A stretch of 43,803 nt of DNA from Palsa-892 sp035555855. GTDB lineage: Bacteria; Pseudomonadota; Alphaproteobacteria; Rhizobiales; Xanthobacteraceae. Below the pieces are notes generated by a model. That model had not been told where the DNA came from, did not search any database, and worked only from the letters and a program-made list of their open reading frames with translations. A program made the position numbers and the translations under genes. This document shows, piece by piece, positions 31,148 to 40,413 of the stretch (position 1 is its first letter; each line of letters opens with the position of its first letter). The stretch is from contig DATMGD010000017.1 in assembly GCA_035555855.1 (NCBI GenBank), positions 1 to 43,803 on the forward strand. Direction: 5' to 3'.

Positions 31148-31930
31148 CTAGCGCCGGAACAGAAGCGAGGCGATGAAGCCCGCGACGATCGCCAAAATCG
31201 CGACCGTAATGCCGTAATAAAGCGCGTGCCGCCGCGATTCGACGGCGACGAAAGCCTCAAAGCCGGTCTTCACGACTTCAAATGCAGTCTGCTGCTTGGC
31301 CAGTACTGTGCCGTTCGAGATCAGAAGCGTCTCGACTTCGTAGTCGCCGGTGAGCGCGGTGCCGAGAATTTGCACCGTTGCCCGGAACAGCCGCGGCGTA
31401 ACGAAGGTCACGCCGCTCGGATCGGAAATGTACGCGCCCTCGGCTTCCCTGACGCGCAGGAAGGCGGCACGAAACGGATCGTTCGGCGTGACGTCCGCGA
31501 CATCGCTGCCGATCTGCTGGGCAAAGACATGATTGGTAAGGCCGATGCGGTTGCGCCGCAGGAAATCGGGCTCGCCCAGTTCGCGAATGGGCCGGTTGCT
31601 CAGGACGGCGAGATAGGACGGCACGCGGGTGAATTCGCGCGACGACGTATTCACCCATAGCCCTACGACGCGGCCTTTCTGGCGCGTGATGTAGGAGCGC
31701 GTCGGGCCGCGCACGGTGACGACGACATCATATTTCCCGATCTGCGCATTGGCCGCGTCTTCAATCGTACCGAACACGACGAGCTCGGCGCCGGTGAAGC
31801 TCGAATTGACGAGCACCCGGTGGGTCGAGACGGAAGTGACCAGCTTCTGTGCGCTTGCCGGCGCGGCAGCAAAAAGCACGAGACCGGCGAACGCCGCGGC
31901 GGCGAGGATTTTTGCGAAAGCCCGGTTCAT
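31148..31930 (-). CDS. TIGR02186 family membrane-anchored protein
   Basis: A 260-residue exported protein: signal peptide (ILAAAAFAGLVLFAAAPASA, cut before QK), a beta-rich periplasmic domain starting LVTSVSTHRVLVNSSFTGAELVVFG, and a C-terminal transmembrane helix (YYGITVAILAIVAGFIASLLF). This is the TIGR02186 family, found in Alphaproteobacteria next to a TauE/SafE permease as here. Its start overlaps the permease stop by 4 nt (31927-31930), so the two are translationally coupled and may form one transport complex. The substrate is unknown. Confidence 0.9.
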   Translation of the reverse strand: MNRAFAKILAAAAFAGLVLFAAAPASAQKLVTSVSTHRVLVNSSFTGAELVVFGTIEDAANAQIGKYDVVVTVRGPTRSYITRQKGRVVGLWVNTSSREFTRVPSYLAVLSNRPIRELGEPDFLRRNRIGLTNHVFAQQIGSDVADVTPNDPFRAAFLRVREAEGAYISDPSGVTFVTPRLFRATVQILGTALTGDYEVETLLISNGTVLAKQQTAFEVVKTGFEAFVAVESRRHALYYGITVAILAIVAGFIASLLFRR

Positions 31931-32853
31931 CGCAGGCGCTCCACCGGAATGATGGAAAACAATTCAACCGGCGCATGAATGAGGTCGGAGGCGACGCGGG
32001 CGGCGACACCGAGGATCAGGAGGCCGAGCAGAAAGCGGAGCTGCTCGGCGCGGATCGCTTGCCCGGCGCGCGAGCCGAATTGTGCGCCGATCACGCCACC
32101 GACCATCAGGGTCAGGCCCAACACTGCGTCGACGGTATGGTTCTGCGCGGCTTGCAGCACGGTCGCGAGCAGCATGGTCATCAGCGTGATGAACATCGAG
32201 CTTGCAACCGCAACCGTCGTCGGCACGCGCAGAAGATAGATCAGCGCCGGTACCAGCAGGAAGCCGCCGCCGACGCCGAGGATCGCGCCGAGAAAGCCGA
32301 TCGCAAGGCCGATGACAACAACCGGAATGGCGGAAACATAGATGCGCGATTGCCGGAAGCGCAGCTTGAGCGGCAGGCCGTGAAACCAGGCATGGGTGCC
32401 GGGGCGGCGCAGCACCGGCGGCGTGCCGCGCCAGGAGCGGATGATCGCGCGGATGCTTTCGAACGACAGCATGGCGCCGACGCCGGAGAGCAGTACGATG
32501 TAGGCGATGGCGATGAACAGATCGAGCTGGCCCATGCGGCGCAGCACCGAGAAAAACCACACGCCAAGCCATGTCCCGACCAGACTGCCGCCGAGCAGGA
32601 TGAAGGCGAGCGACTGATCGACGAGCTTCTTCTGCCAATACGACAGCGTGCCCGAGAACGACGAGGCCGCCATATGCGTCGGCACGGTCGAGACGGCGAT
32701 GGCGGGAGGGATGCCGATCAGGATCAGGAGCGGCGTCATCAGGAAGCCGCCGCCGACGCCGAACATGCCCGAGATGAAGCCGACAGCCGCACCCAGGCCG
32801 AGGATCAGGAAGATGTTGATCGGCAGGTCGGCGATCGGAAGATAGATGGGCAA
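31927..32853 (-). CDS. TauE/SafE family sulfite/sulfoacetate-type exporter
   Basis: A 308-residue membrane protein of the TauE/SafE (DUF81) family with about eight helices. The internal duplication is visible in the two copies of the signature FGVGGGFLMTP and LGVGGGFLLVP. A hydrophilic loop of about 40 residues (RSWRGTPPVLRRPGTHAWFHGLPLKLRF) separates the halves. Family members move small organic or inorganic sulfur anions or other organic anions across the inner membrane. It is coupled to the TIGR02186 gene by an ATGA overlap; no sulfur-oxidation gene is present. Confidence 0.9.
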   Translation of the reverse strand: MPIYLPIADLPINIFLILGLGAAVGFISGMFGVGGGFLMTPLLILIGIPPAIAVSTVPTHMAASSFSGTLSYWQKKLVDQSLAFILLGGSLVGTWLGVWFFSVLRRMGQLDLFIAIAYIVLLSGVGAMLSFESIRAIIRSWRGTPPVLRRPGTHAWFHGLPLKLRFRQSRIYVSAIPVVVIGLAIGFLGAILGVGGGFLLVPALIYLLRVPTTVAVASSMFITLMTMLLATVLQAAQNHTVDAVLGLTLMVGGVIGAQFGSRAGQAIRAEQLRFLLGLLILGVAARVASDLIHAPVELFSIIPVERLR

Positions 32854-32959
32854 GGCAGCCGTCCGGATTGGAGTAACGCCGCGTTCCGCGCGGCTGATGC
32901 GTTACCGAGTGCATCAACAACCGCGCGAGCGGATTGTCAATCGAAGTTGCGACGGAAGG

Positions 32960-35900
32960 TTAGCGTTTTGCCGTTTTTTTGCGGGCCGGCGGCGAGGTCA
33001 TGGCCTTTTCCCATTCGGGCCGCGGTTTGACCTCGTTGGCTTCCTCGTCAGAAGGCGTCGGCTTCCATTCCTGCACCGCGACCTTGACGGTCGCGAGCGC
33101 CTGCGGGTCGAGCCGCTTGGCGATTTCGTCGCGCTTTTTGATCGCTTCGGTATCGCCCTGCGCGCCCGCGAGCGCGAACCAGCGGTAGGATTCGGCAAAA
33201 TTCCGCTCGACCCCGGCGCCCCGCGCATAGAGCACGCCAAGATTGTATTGGCTGTCGCGGACATTGTGGTCGGAGGCGATTCTGAACCAGCGTGCGGCAA
33301 GCTTGTAATCGGGCTTGCCGTCCGCGCCCTCGGCGGCAAGCACCGCGAGATTGTGCATGGCCTTGATATTCCCGGCTTCGGCGGCCCGCGTGTAATAGCG
33401 CCGCGCTTCCGCGATATCCTTTGGCGCGCCGAAACCTTTCTCATACATGTTGCCGAGCCGATAGGCCGCCGGCATCGAGCCTTCGTTGAAGGCGATCTCG
33501 AACCAGCGCTTGGCTTCCGCCATGTCGGCAGGCACGCCCCGGCCCTCGAACCAGCGAATGCCGATCTCGAAGGCGGCGGCAGGATCGGCGGCGAGCGCCG
33601 CCATGCGAAGGCCGGTGGCCCCGATCTCGGCCGGCAATTCGGCGGGCCGATGCGGCTTGGAGGACGGGCTTACCGTCTTCGTCTTCGTGTCCGGCACCGA
33701 ACCCGTCGTTTCGAATTCGATCCTCGGCTCGATCTCGGGCGAGAGCATGCTGGAGGTCGCGCTCGGCGCGACCATTTTCGGCGCGGCGATATCGGCGACG
33801 GTAAGATTGGGCGTTTCGGTTTCCGAGCGCTGCTCAGCCGCGCCGTCAGCCGGAGCGTTCCCCGATCCTACTTCGCCATCGACCGGGCTGACGCTGCGCT
33901 CGGATGTCGATGCGTCCGGCGCCTTCGGCTTCATCAGCGGTTCAGGCTTCAGGTTCGATGACGAATGCAGGAACGGCACCATGTTGGCGAGACCGCCGAA
34001 GCGGACCGCGCCGAAAGTGATGACGATGAACAAAAGGCCGAGCATGACGGCGCGCTTGCTCGCGCCGAAATTGAGATTGAGCCGGAACGAGCGCTTCGGT
34101 TTGCTGGTCGCAGCTTCGGCTTCGGGTTGCTTGGCAGCCGCGGCCTGGGCCGCGCGCCGCGCCGCCGCGATGTAATCGCTGGTCGAAACAGGTGTGTTCT
34201 GCCGGATCGGCATATCGCCAAGCGCAGCTTCAGAAAGGGCAACGCGCTCGGCGGCGCTCACCTGCGGCCGGCTGCGCGGCGAGCCGGAGCCGGGCTCGAG
34301 CGGAAAATCGCCTTCGCCGCTTGAAGTGACGGTGGATGTCTCCGGGTCGAGCGCGATCGAGCGCGGCTCGCCGCGCGGCGCCGACGGCAGCGAAGCGGAG
34401 GCTTCCGCGAATTCAGGCTCTTTACGCGTCGCTTTGAAGGGTTTCGCTTCGATGCGGGTCAGCGGCGCGGGCTCGCGCGGCTCGACCCGAGGTTCGACCT
34501 GCTGCGGCGCGAGCGGCGCTTCGACCGACACATAGGCCGCGCGCTCGACGACATCGAGCGCACTCTCGCGGATTTCTTTCATCTGGCTGAACAGATCGTT
34601 CATGCCGTGTTCGATGGTGCCGAGCTTGGCAAGACGCGTCTCGGCGGCGTCCAGCTTCGCCAGCAGCGCAGTCATCGTCGTTTCAAGGCCGCCGGGTGCA
34701 CCCCGATCGCCGCGCGAAAGCGCACTTTCGATCTGTTCGAGCCGGCCCTTGATCTCGTCGAGCAGCGGCGACGCCTGCGGCTCGCGGCTCACGGCCTCGA
34801 CGCGTTCGGCGAAACTGTCGATCCTGCGCTCGAGCGAGGAGACGACGTCGACCAGCGCGCCTTCGTTCGGTGAAGGCGCGTGATCGAGGCGGCGCATCAG
34901 GTTTTCGATCTGATCGACCAGCGTTTTCAGCGCTTCGCCCGGGAGCGCGTTGGCGAGCAACTCGCGAATTTCGGCGGTTTGCGTCTGCAAGCGATTGACG
35001 GTCGCGCCGTCGATGCCGCGCTCGTTCAGACCGTCGAGCTTTTCCGAAAGTGCCCGCAGATCATGTTCGACCGCTTTGAAGCTCTCGGCCGGTTTTACTT
35101 CGGCGAGCGAGCGGTGAATTTCCTGCAATGCCTGCACGACGTCGCCGTTATCGCGCTGCTCCGATACCGGTGCGCGATCGATCCGGCGCGCAAGACCCGC
35201 GACCGTGCGCTCCAGCGCATCGATCGAGCGGCGCGGCGTGAGATCGCCGAGCTTGCCGGCAAGATCGCCGACCTCGCGGCGTAATTGATCGACGGCATCG
35301 GCATGGGCGCTGGCGCGGCGCAGCGCCTGCATTTCGTCGGCAAGATACTTGATCTGCTGCTCGATGCCGGTGAGCTGCAGGTCGGTGCGCGGCGCAAAGC
35401 CGAAACGCTGATCGATCGCGGCAAGGCGGCGGTCGAGATCGCGGCTATGGGCGCCATCGTCGAGGGCCGCCTGCCGCACGGTGATTTCGGCGATCGCGGC
35501 ATCGAGTTCGGCAATCGAGGGCACCGTGCGCGGCGAAGCGGTAATGCGCGCATTTTCCTGTTCGATCCGCCGGTCCATCGTCTCGACCTGGCGGGCAAGC
35601 TCGGAAAGCCGGCGCTCGACCTCGGGCTCGCGCGACGGCGCGCTGCGGGTGACGAGCGATTCCAGGCGGCTATCCAACCGGTCGATCGCTGTCTTGATCT
35701 GATAGGGCGAGCTTTCGTCTTCGCTGCGGATTTCCGAAATCAGCGTGTCGATGCGGTCGGTGAGACCGTCGAGCGAATTGAGGATGACGCTTTCCGGCCG
35801 CGAGCGGTTGCGGCCGCGCGGCTCGTCGCGTTCCATCATCCGGTCGAGCCGATCGGAGATATCGTCTAATTGGTTCTGAAGGTGCGCTCCCTGAAGATGT

Positions 35901-36082
35901 TCTGCTGCACGGCGGCTGCCGCGGGGGGAGAATTCGCGCTCGCCGTGTTCGCCGGCATTGCCGCGGATCGCGGCCTCCAGCCATTCACCGACCGAAAGAC
36001 CGGAACGGCGCGCAGCCTCGCGAGCGGTGTCCCAGGTCTGGGGTTCGACCGCATTGATGCTCCAGGGGACATTGTTACTCAT
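32960..36082 (-). CDS. PodJ-like polarity protein: coiled coil, one TM helix, Sel1 repeats
   Basis: A 1040-residue protein. The start VPWSINAVEPQTWDTAREAARRSGLSVGEWLEAAI is typical of the PodJ/Sel1 proteins of Rhizobiales. Residues about 60-540 are heptad-rich coiled coil, followed by an acidic Pro-rich linker, one transmembrane helix near 677-698 (VMLGLLFIVITFGAVRF), a periplasmic low-complexity stretch, and four to five Sel1/TPR-like repeats at about 834-990 (FEIGIRWFEGRGVPADMAEAKRWFEIA and similar). The peptidoglycan-binding domain that ends Caulobacter PodJ is absent. It probably localises polar factors. A GANTC site lies 43 bp upstream of the start, fitting cell-cycle control. The domain order is certain; the polar role is inferred. 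Confidence 0.88.
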   Translation of the reverse strand: MSNNVPWSINAVEPQTWDTAREAARRSGLSVGEWLEAAIRGNAGEHGEREFSPRGSRRAAEHLQGAHLQNQLDDISDRLDRMMERDEPRGRNRSRPESVILNSLDGLTDRIDTLISEIRSEDESSPYQIKTAIDRLDSRLESLVTRSAPSREPEVERRLSELARQVETMDRRIEQENARITASPRTVPSIAELDAAIAEITVRQAALDDGAHSRDLDRRLAAIDQRFGFAPRTDLQLTGIEQQIKYLADEMQALRRASAHADAVDQLRREVGDLAGKLGDLTPRRSIDALERTVAGLARRIDRAPVSEQRDNGDVVQALQEIHRSLAEVKPAESFKAVEHDLRALSEKLDGLNERGIDGATVNRLQTQTAEIRELLANALPGEALKTLVDQIENLMRRLDHAPSPNEGALVDVVSSLERRIDSFAERVEAVSREPQASPLLDEIKGRLEQIESALSRGDRGAPGGLETTMTALLAKLDAAETRLAKLGTIEHGMNDLFSQMKEIRESALDVVERAAYVSVEAPLAPQQVEPRVEPREPAPLTRIEAKPFKATRKEPEFAEASASLPSAPRGEPRSIALDPETSTVTSSGEGDFPLEPGSGSPRSRPQVSAAERVALSEAALGDMPIRQNTPVSTSDYIAAARRAAQAAAAKQPEAEAATSKPKRSFRLNLNFGASKRAVMLGLLFIVITFGAVRFGGLANMVPFLHSSSNLKPEPLMKPKAPDASTSERSVSPVDGEVGSGNAPADGAAEQRSETETPNLTVADIAAPKMVAPSATSSMLSPEIEPRIEFETTGSVPDTKTKTVSPSSKPHRPAELPAEIGATGLRMAALAADPAAAFEIGIRWFEGRGVPADMAEAKRWFEIAFNEGSMPAAYRLGNMYEKGFGAPKDIAEARRYYTRAAEAGNIKAMHNLAVLAAEGADGKPDYKLAARWFRIASDHNVRDSQYNLGVLYARGAGVERNFAESYRWFALAGAQGDTEAIKKRDEIAKRLDPQALATVKVAVQEWKPTPSDEEANEVKPRPEWEKAMTSPPARKKTAKR

Positions 36083-36228
36083 CAGGGGCCCATCAGAGAG
36101 CGCAACTGCCGCTACTCGCGGCGTGACTCGAAAAACGCGCGCTCTCGCCCAACCCTTTCATTTTTATAGTAAATATGCGGTTAATTTCGCCGCAAAAGCG
36201 CTCGGAGAGCCTCATTTTGGGCCATTGC

Positions 36229-36258
36229 TTGACGCGTACGGAAACCTTGGCCTAGCCT
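36229..36258 (+). promoter_or_regulatory. Possible promoter of the merR-thiolase-fad operon
   Basis: TTGACG (36229-36234), an 18-bp spacer and TAGCCT (36253-36258) precede the merR start by 29 bp. The -10 is poor, as expected for a promoter that needs MerR-type remodelling or is weakly expressed. I see no clean dyad in the spacer. Confidence 0.3.
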
Positions 36259-36287
36259 TTTGCCGTGGGGGCAACCTGGGGGTTGCC

Positions 36288-36788
36288 ATGCACGGCGATG
36301 AAGGCCTGACCGGCAATCGTGCCGCGAGCGACTACGATCTGGCGTCCGGCTTCGAACCGGAAAAAAACGCCCATCCGGCGGAGACTTTCCGCATCCGCGA
36401 CCTTGCCCGCGAATTTGACGTGACGGCGCGAACGCTGCGCTTCTACGAGGAATGCGAACTGCTCTCGCCGCGCCGCGAAGGGCAGGACCGCATCTACAGC
36501 CGCCGCGACCGCGCGCGGCTGAAGCTCGTGCTGCTCGGCAAGCGCGTCGGTTTCTCGCTCGAGGAGATCCGCGGCATGCTCGACCTCTATGATCTTGGCG
36601 ACGGGCAGGCGACGCAACTCAACGTTGCCGCCAAACGCTTCCGCGATCAGATCGCAAGATTGAAAACCCAGCGTCTCGATATTGACAAGGCAATCGCCGA
36701 ACTTGAGCGCGCGACCGAAATCGTCGAGCAGCGGCTGGCGGCGCAGGGCGGTGTCCGGCCGGGAAATTCTCCGCAAAGCGGCATCTGA
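36288..36788 (+). CDS. MerR family regulator, LiuR-like
   Basis: A 166-residue regulator. After about 35 poorly ordered residues comes a MerR helix-turn-helix (FRIRDLAREFDVTARTLRFYEECELLSPRREGQDRIYSRRDRARLKLVL) and a dimerisation helix (QIARLKTQRLDIDKAIAELERATEIVEQRL). The recognition region closely matches LiuR/AtuR-type MerR proteins that control branched-chain amino acid and acyl-CoA catabolism; it lacks metal-binding cysteines. ATG 36288 has GGGGG 5 nt upstream. The thiolase gene starts 22 nt after its stop, so it likely controls its own operon of thiolase and FadB. Confidence 0.88.
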   Translation: MHGDEGLTGNRAASDYDLASGFEPEKNAHPAETFRIRDLAREFDVTARTLRFYEECELLSPRREGQDRIYSRRDRARLKLVLLGKRVGFSLEEIRGMLDLYDLGDGQATQLNVAAKRFRDQIARLKTQRLDIDKAIAELERATEIVEQRLAAQGGVRPGNSPQSGI

Positions 36789-36810
36789 ATTCGCAGTTGA
36801 AGGAAACGAT

Positions 36811-38184
36811 ATGGCCAAAGCAAAACCAAAGAAACCGTCGAAGATGAAAGCCAAGGCTAGAACAAAGGCCAAAACAAAAGCCGGGAAACCCAAAGCTGCG
36901 AAAAAGTCCGCGAAAAAATCCACGAAGGTAAAATCGAAACCGGCGGCGCGCCGTGCGAACGGAAACTCGAACGGAGCGGGCGAAGCCTTTATTTTCGATC
37001 ACGTTCGCACGCCGCGCGGCCGTGGCAAGAATGACGGCGCGCTGCACGAATGCACTTCGCTGGAGCTGGCGCGCCAGACGCTCGTCGCGTTGAAGGAGCG
37101 CAATCGCTTCGAGCCGAAACTCGTCGAAGATGTTGTACTCGGTTGCGTCGATCCGGTCGGCGAGGCCGGCGGCGACATTGCGCGCGCCGCGGCCATCGCC
37201 GCCGACTACGGCAAGGAAGTGCCGGGCGTGCAGATCAATCGCTTTTGCGCTTCGGGACTGGAAGCGGTGAATTTCGCCGCCGCGCAAGTCATGTCCGGCC
37301 AGAAGGAAATCACCATCGGCGGCGGTGTCGAAAGCATGTCACGCGTCGGCATCGGTGCTTCGGGCGGCGCGTGGCCGATGGATCCGTCGGTTGCGATTAA
37401 ATCCTATTTCATGCCGCAGGGCGTTTCCGCCGATCTCATCGCAACGAAATACGGTTTCTCGCGCGATGACGTCGATGAATACGCGGTGATGAGCCAGCAG
37501 CGCGCCGCTGAAGCCTGGAAGGACAAGCGCTTCGAAAATTCTGTCCTCACCGTTTCCGACGTCAATGGCTTGCCGCTCCTCGACCATGATGAGCACATGC
37601 GGCCTTCAACCAATATGCAGTCGCTCGCGAGCCTCAAGCCATCGTTCGTGCAGATGGGCGAACTTGGCGGCTTCGATGCCGTTGGCATTCAGGCGCACCC
37701 GGAAGTCGAGCGCATCAATCATGTGCACCATGCCGGTAATTCTTCCGGCATCGTCGATGGTGCCGCTGCCGTGTTGATCGGCTCGAAGGAAGGCGGCAAG
37801 GCGCTCGGCAGAAAACCGCGCGCGAAAATCCGCCAGTTCGCCTCGATCGGCTCGGATCTTGCGTTGATGCTCACGGGGCCGGTCGATGTCACCGAGCGCG
37901 TTCTGCAAAAAGCCGGCATGAAGATTTCCGATATCGATCTCTTTGAACTCAACGAGGCCTTCGCCGCGGTGGTGCTGCGCTACATGCAGTATTTCAAGAT
38001 CGGCAAGGACAAGATCAACGTGAACGGCGGAGCGATCGCCATGGGCCACCCCTTGGGTGCGACCGGCGCGATGATCCTCGGCACTGTGTTGGACGAGCTT
38101 GAGCGCACCGACAAGGAAACGGCGCTTGTGACGCTTTGCATCGGTGCCGGCATGGGCACCGCGACCATCATCGAGCGCGTGTAA
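36811..38184 (+). CDS. Acetyl-CoA C-acyltransferase (thiolase) with Lys/Ala-rich N-terminal tail
   Basis: A 457-residue thiolase. Catalytic Cys146 (NRFCASGLEA), His413 (AMGHPLGATGA) and Cys443 (LCIGAGMG) are all present, and the thiolase fold begins at about residue 59 with EAFIFDHVRTPRGRG, where relatives normally start. Residues 1-50 are an extension with 19 Lys, 3 Arg, 12 Ala and no acidic residue, resembling histone-H1-like tails. The start is firm: AGGA lies 6 nt before ATG 36811, and no RBS precedes the fold itself. It performs the last, thiolytic step of beta-oxidation with FadB downstream (gap 11 bp). The tail's role is unknown. Confidence 0.93.
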   Translation: MAKAKPKKPSKMKAKARTKAKTKAGKPKAAKKSAKKSTKVKSKPAARRANGNSNGAGEAFIFDHVRTPRGRGKNDGALHECTSLELARQTLVALKERNRFEPKLVEDVVLGCVDPVGEAGGDIARAAAIAADYGKEVPGVQINRFCASGLEAVNFAAAQVMSGQKEITIGGGVESMSRVGIGASGGAWPMDPSVAIKSYFMPQGVSADLIATKYGFSRDDVDEYAVMSQQRAAEAWKDKRFENSVLTVSDVNGLPLLDHDEHMRPSTNMQSLASLKPSFVQMGELGGFDAVGIQAHPEVERINHVHHAGNSSGIVDGAAAVLIGSKEGGKALGRKPRAKIRQFASIGSDLALMLTGPVDVTERVLQKAGMKISDIDLFELNEAFAAVVLRYMQYFKIGKDKINVNGGAIAMGHPLGATGAMILGTVLDELERTDKETALVTLCIGAGMGTATIIERV

Positions 38185-38195
38185 GGGGTAGGGTC

Positions 38196-40397
38196 ATGAA
38201 CAATTTCAAATTCGACATCGACACCGACGGCGTCGCGCTCGTCACCTGGGACATGCCGGGCAAATCGATGAATGTGATCGACCCGTCTGTGATTGGGGAG
38301 CTTTCCGAAATCGTCGGCAAAGTGGCGAACGATGCCGCGATCAAGGGCGCGGTCATCACCTCAGGCAAGGAAACGTTTTCGGGCGGCGCTGATCTCTCAA
38401 TGTTGCAAAGCCTTGGCCGTGCTTTCGAGGAGCTTGCCAAATCGAAGGGCCGTCAGGCGGCGATGCAGCATTTCTTCGATGAATCGCGCAAGCTCTCGCA
38501 AATCTATCGCAAGCTCGAAACCTCGGGGAAGCCGTGGGTCGCGGCGATCAACGGCACCTGCATGGGCGGCGCGTTCGAGCTTGCGCTCGCCTGTCACCGG
38601 CGGATCGCTGCCGACAATCCGAAGTCGCGGCTTGGCTTGCCCGAAGTGAAGGTCGGACTCTTCCCCGGCGCAGGCGGAACACAACGCGCGGCGCGCATGA
38701 TGCAGACCGGCGACGCGCTGCAATTCCTGTTCAGGGGCGAGCAGCTGCGGCCGTCCAAAGCCAAGGACATGAAACTGATCGACGAGGTCGTGCCGCCGTC
38801 CGATCTCATCTCAACCGCCAAGGCCTGGATCAAAAACGGCGGCAAGGGCGTTCAGCCGTGGGACATCGAGGGCTTCAAGCTGCCCGGCGGTCCGGTGTGG
38901 TCGAAGGGCGGCATGATGACATGGCCGCCTGCGAATGCCATCTATCGCCGCGAGACTTACGATAATTATCCGGCGGCAAAAGCCATTCTCAAATCCGTTT
39001 TCGAAGGGCTGCAACTGCCGATGGATCGCGCGCTGACCGTCGAGTCGCGCTACTTCGCGCAAATTTTGCGCAGCCCCGAAGCGCAGGCCATGATCCGCTC
39101 GCTATTCCTGTCGATGCAGGAACTCAACAAGGGCGCGCGGCGGCCGAAGGAAATCCCGCCGAGCAACCTCAAGAAAGTTGCGATCCTTGGCGCCGGTTTC
39201 ATGGGCGCGAGCATCGCTTATGTTTCGGCGCAAGCGGGCCTCAACGTCGTGCTCCTGGATCGCGACATGCCGTCCGCCGAGAAAGGCAAGCAGCTCTCGC
39301 ACAAGCTGATCTCGGAACAGATCGCGAAGGGCCGCGCGAGCGCGGAAACGCGCGATGCGCTGCTCGCGCACATCCAGCCGACCGCCGATTACAACGATAT
39401 CAGAGATGCCGATCTCGTCGTCGAAGCCGTCTTCGAGGATCGCAAGATCAAGGAAGACGTCATCAAGAGAGCCGAAGCCGTGCTCGGCGAAAACGCCATT
39501 TTCGGTTCGAACACTTCGACGTTGCCGATCTCCTCGCTCGCCGAATTTTCACCGAAGCCTGTGCAATTCATCGGCATTCATTTTTTCTCGCCGGTCGAGA
39601 AGATGATGCTGGTCGAAGTCATCAAGGGCAAAAAGACGGGTGACGCCGCAATCGCCATGGCATTCGATTTCATCCGTGCAATCAAAAAGACGCCGATCCT
39701 CGTCAACGACTCTCGCGGCTTCTACACTTCGCGCGTCGTCGGTACTTACATTCGCGAGGGCCATTTGATGCTGATGGAAGGCGTGCCGCCGGCAATGATC
39801 GAGAATGCCGGCCGCATGGCCGGAATGCCCGTCGGACCGCTTTCGCTCAACGACGAGGTCGCGGTCGATCTCGCCTGGAAGATTTTGCAGGCGACAAAAA
39901 CCGATCTCGGCCCTGCGAGCGTCGATCCGCGCCAGGAAAAATTGCTCGAGGAAATGTCGGTGAAGCGCGGCCGCCTCGGCCGCAAGAACGGCAAGGGCTT
40001 TTACGATTACCCCGAGAACGAGCCGAAGCGGCTGTGGCCGGGCCTCGCGGAAATCGTGACGCCGAAACCGGGCGACGATTTTAAGGTCGAAGAACTGAAA
40101 CAGCGGCTGCTCGCGATCCAGGCACTCGAGACTGCGCGCTGCGTCGAGGAGAACGTCATCACCGACATGCGCGACGCCGATGTCGGCGGCATTCTCGGTT
40201 TCGGTTTTGCGCCGTTCACCGGCGGGCCGCTCTCCTATATCGACGGCATGGGCGCGAAAGCGTTCGTGACGATGTGCGACGGCTTTGCCAAAAAATACGG
40301 CGAGCGGTTCAAGCCGAATGCGCTGTTGCGCGAGATGGCCAAAGGCGGCGAGACATTCTATGGCCGCTTTCAGGGCACAGGACGAAAAGCCGCTTGA
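38196..40397 (+). CDS. fadB: Bifunctional 3-hydroxyacyl-CoA dehydrogenase / enoyl-CoA hydratase (FadB/FadJ type)
   Basis: A 733-residue multifunctional beta-oxidation protein. The N-terminal crotonase domain (1-190) has SGGADLSM, INGTCMGGAFELALACHRRIA and the acidic residues of LPEVKVGLFPGAGGTQR. The Rossmann domain begins near 325 with ILGAGFMGASIAY, followed by DLVVEAVFED, SNTSTLPISSLAE, HFFSPVEKMMLVEVI and the helical C-terminal half with GFYTSRVV and GRKNGKGFYDYP. ATG 38196 has AGGGG/AGGG upstream; the track frame open from 38136 is ignored. It hydrates and oxidises enoyl-CoA to 3-ketoacyl-CoA, the substrate of the thiolase just upstream. Confidence 0.94.
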   Translation: MNNFKFDIDTDGVALVTWDMPGKSMNVIDPSVIGELSEIVGKVANDAAIKGAVITSGKETFSGGADLSMLQSLGRAFEELAKSKGRQAAMQHFFDESRKLSQIYRKLETSGKPWVAAINGTCMGGAFELALACHRRIAADNPKSRLGLPEVKVGLFPGAGGTQRAARMMQTGDALQFLFRGEQLRPSKAKDMKLIDEVVPPSDLISTAKAWIKNGGKGVQPWDIEGFKLPGGPVWSKGGMMTWPPANAIYRRETYDNYPAAKAILKSVFEGLQLPMDRALTVESRYFAQILRSPEAQAMIRSLFLSMQELNKGARRPKEIPPSNLKKVAILGAGFMGASIAYVSAQAGLNVVLLDRDMPSAEKGKQLSHKLISEQIAKGRASAETRDALLAHIQPTADYNDIRDADLVVEAVFEDRKIKEDVIKRAEAVLGENAIFGSNTSTLPISSLAEFSPKPVQFIGIHFFSPVEKMMLVEVIKGKKTGDAAIAMAFDFIRAIKKTPILVNDSRGFYTSRVVGTYIREGHLMLMEGVPPAMIENAGRMAGMPVGPLSLNDEVAVDLAWKILQATKTDLGPASVDPRQEKLLEEMSVKRGRLGRKNGKGFYDYPENEPKRLWPGLAEIVTPKPGDDFKVEELKQRLLAIQALETARCVEENVITDMRDADVGGILGFGFAPFTGGPLSYIDGMGAKAFVTMCDGFAKKYGERFKPNALLREMAKGGETFYGRFQGTGRKAA

Positions 40398-40413
40398 TGC
40401 GGGGAGGTTCGCG

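Noticed and set aside
30852..31151. 99-residue plus-strand ORF in the gene-free region
   Set aside because: Starts inside the minisatellite, has no RBS and no recognisable domain.
36682..36810. Extension of the thiolase frame upstream of ATG 36811 into merR
   Set aside because: Overlaps the merR coding end and has no RBS; the K/A-rich tail starting at 36811 is kept because its RBS is good.
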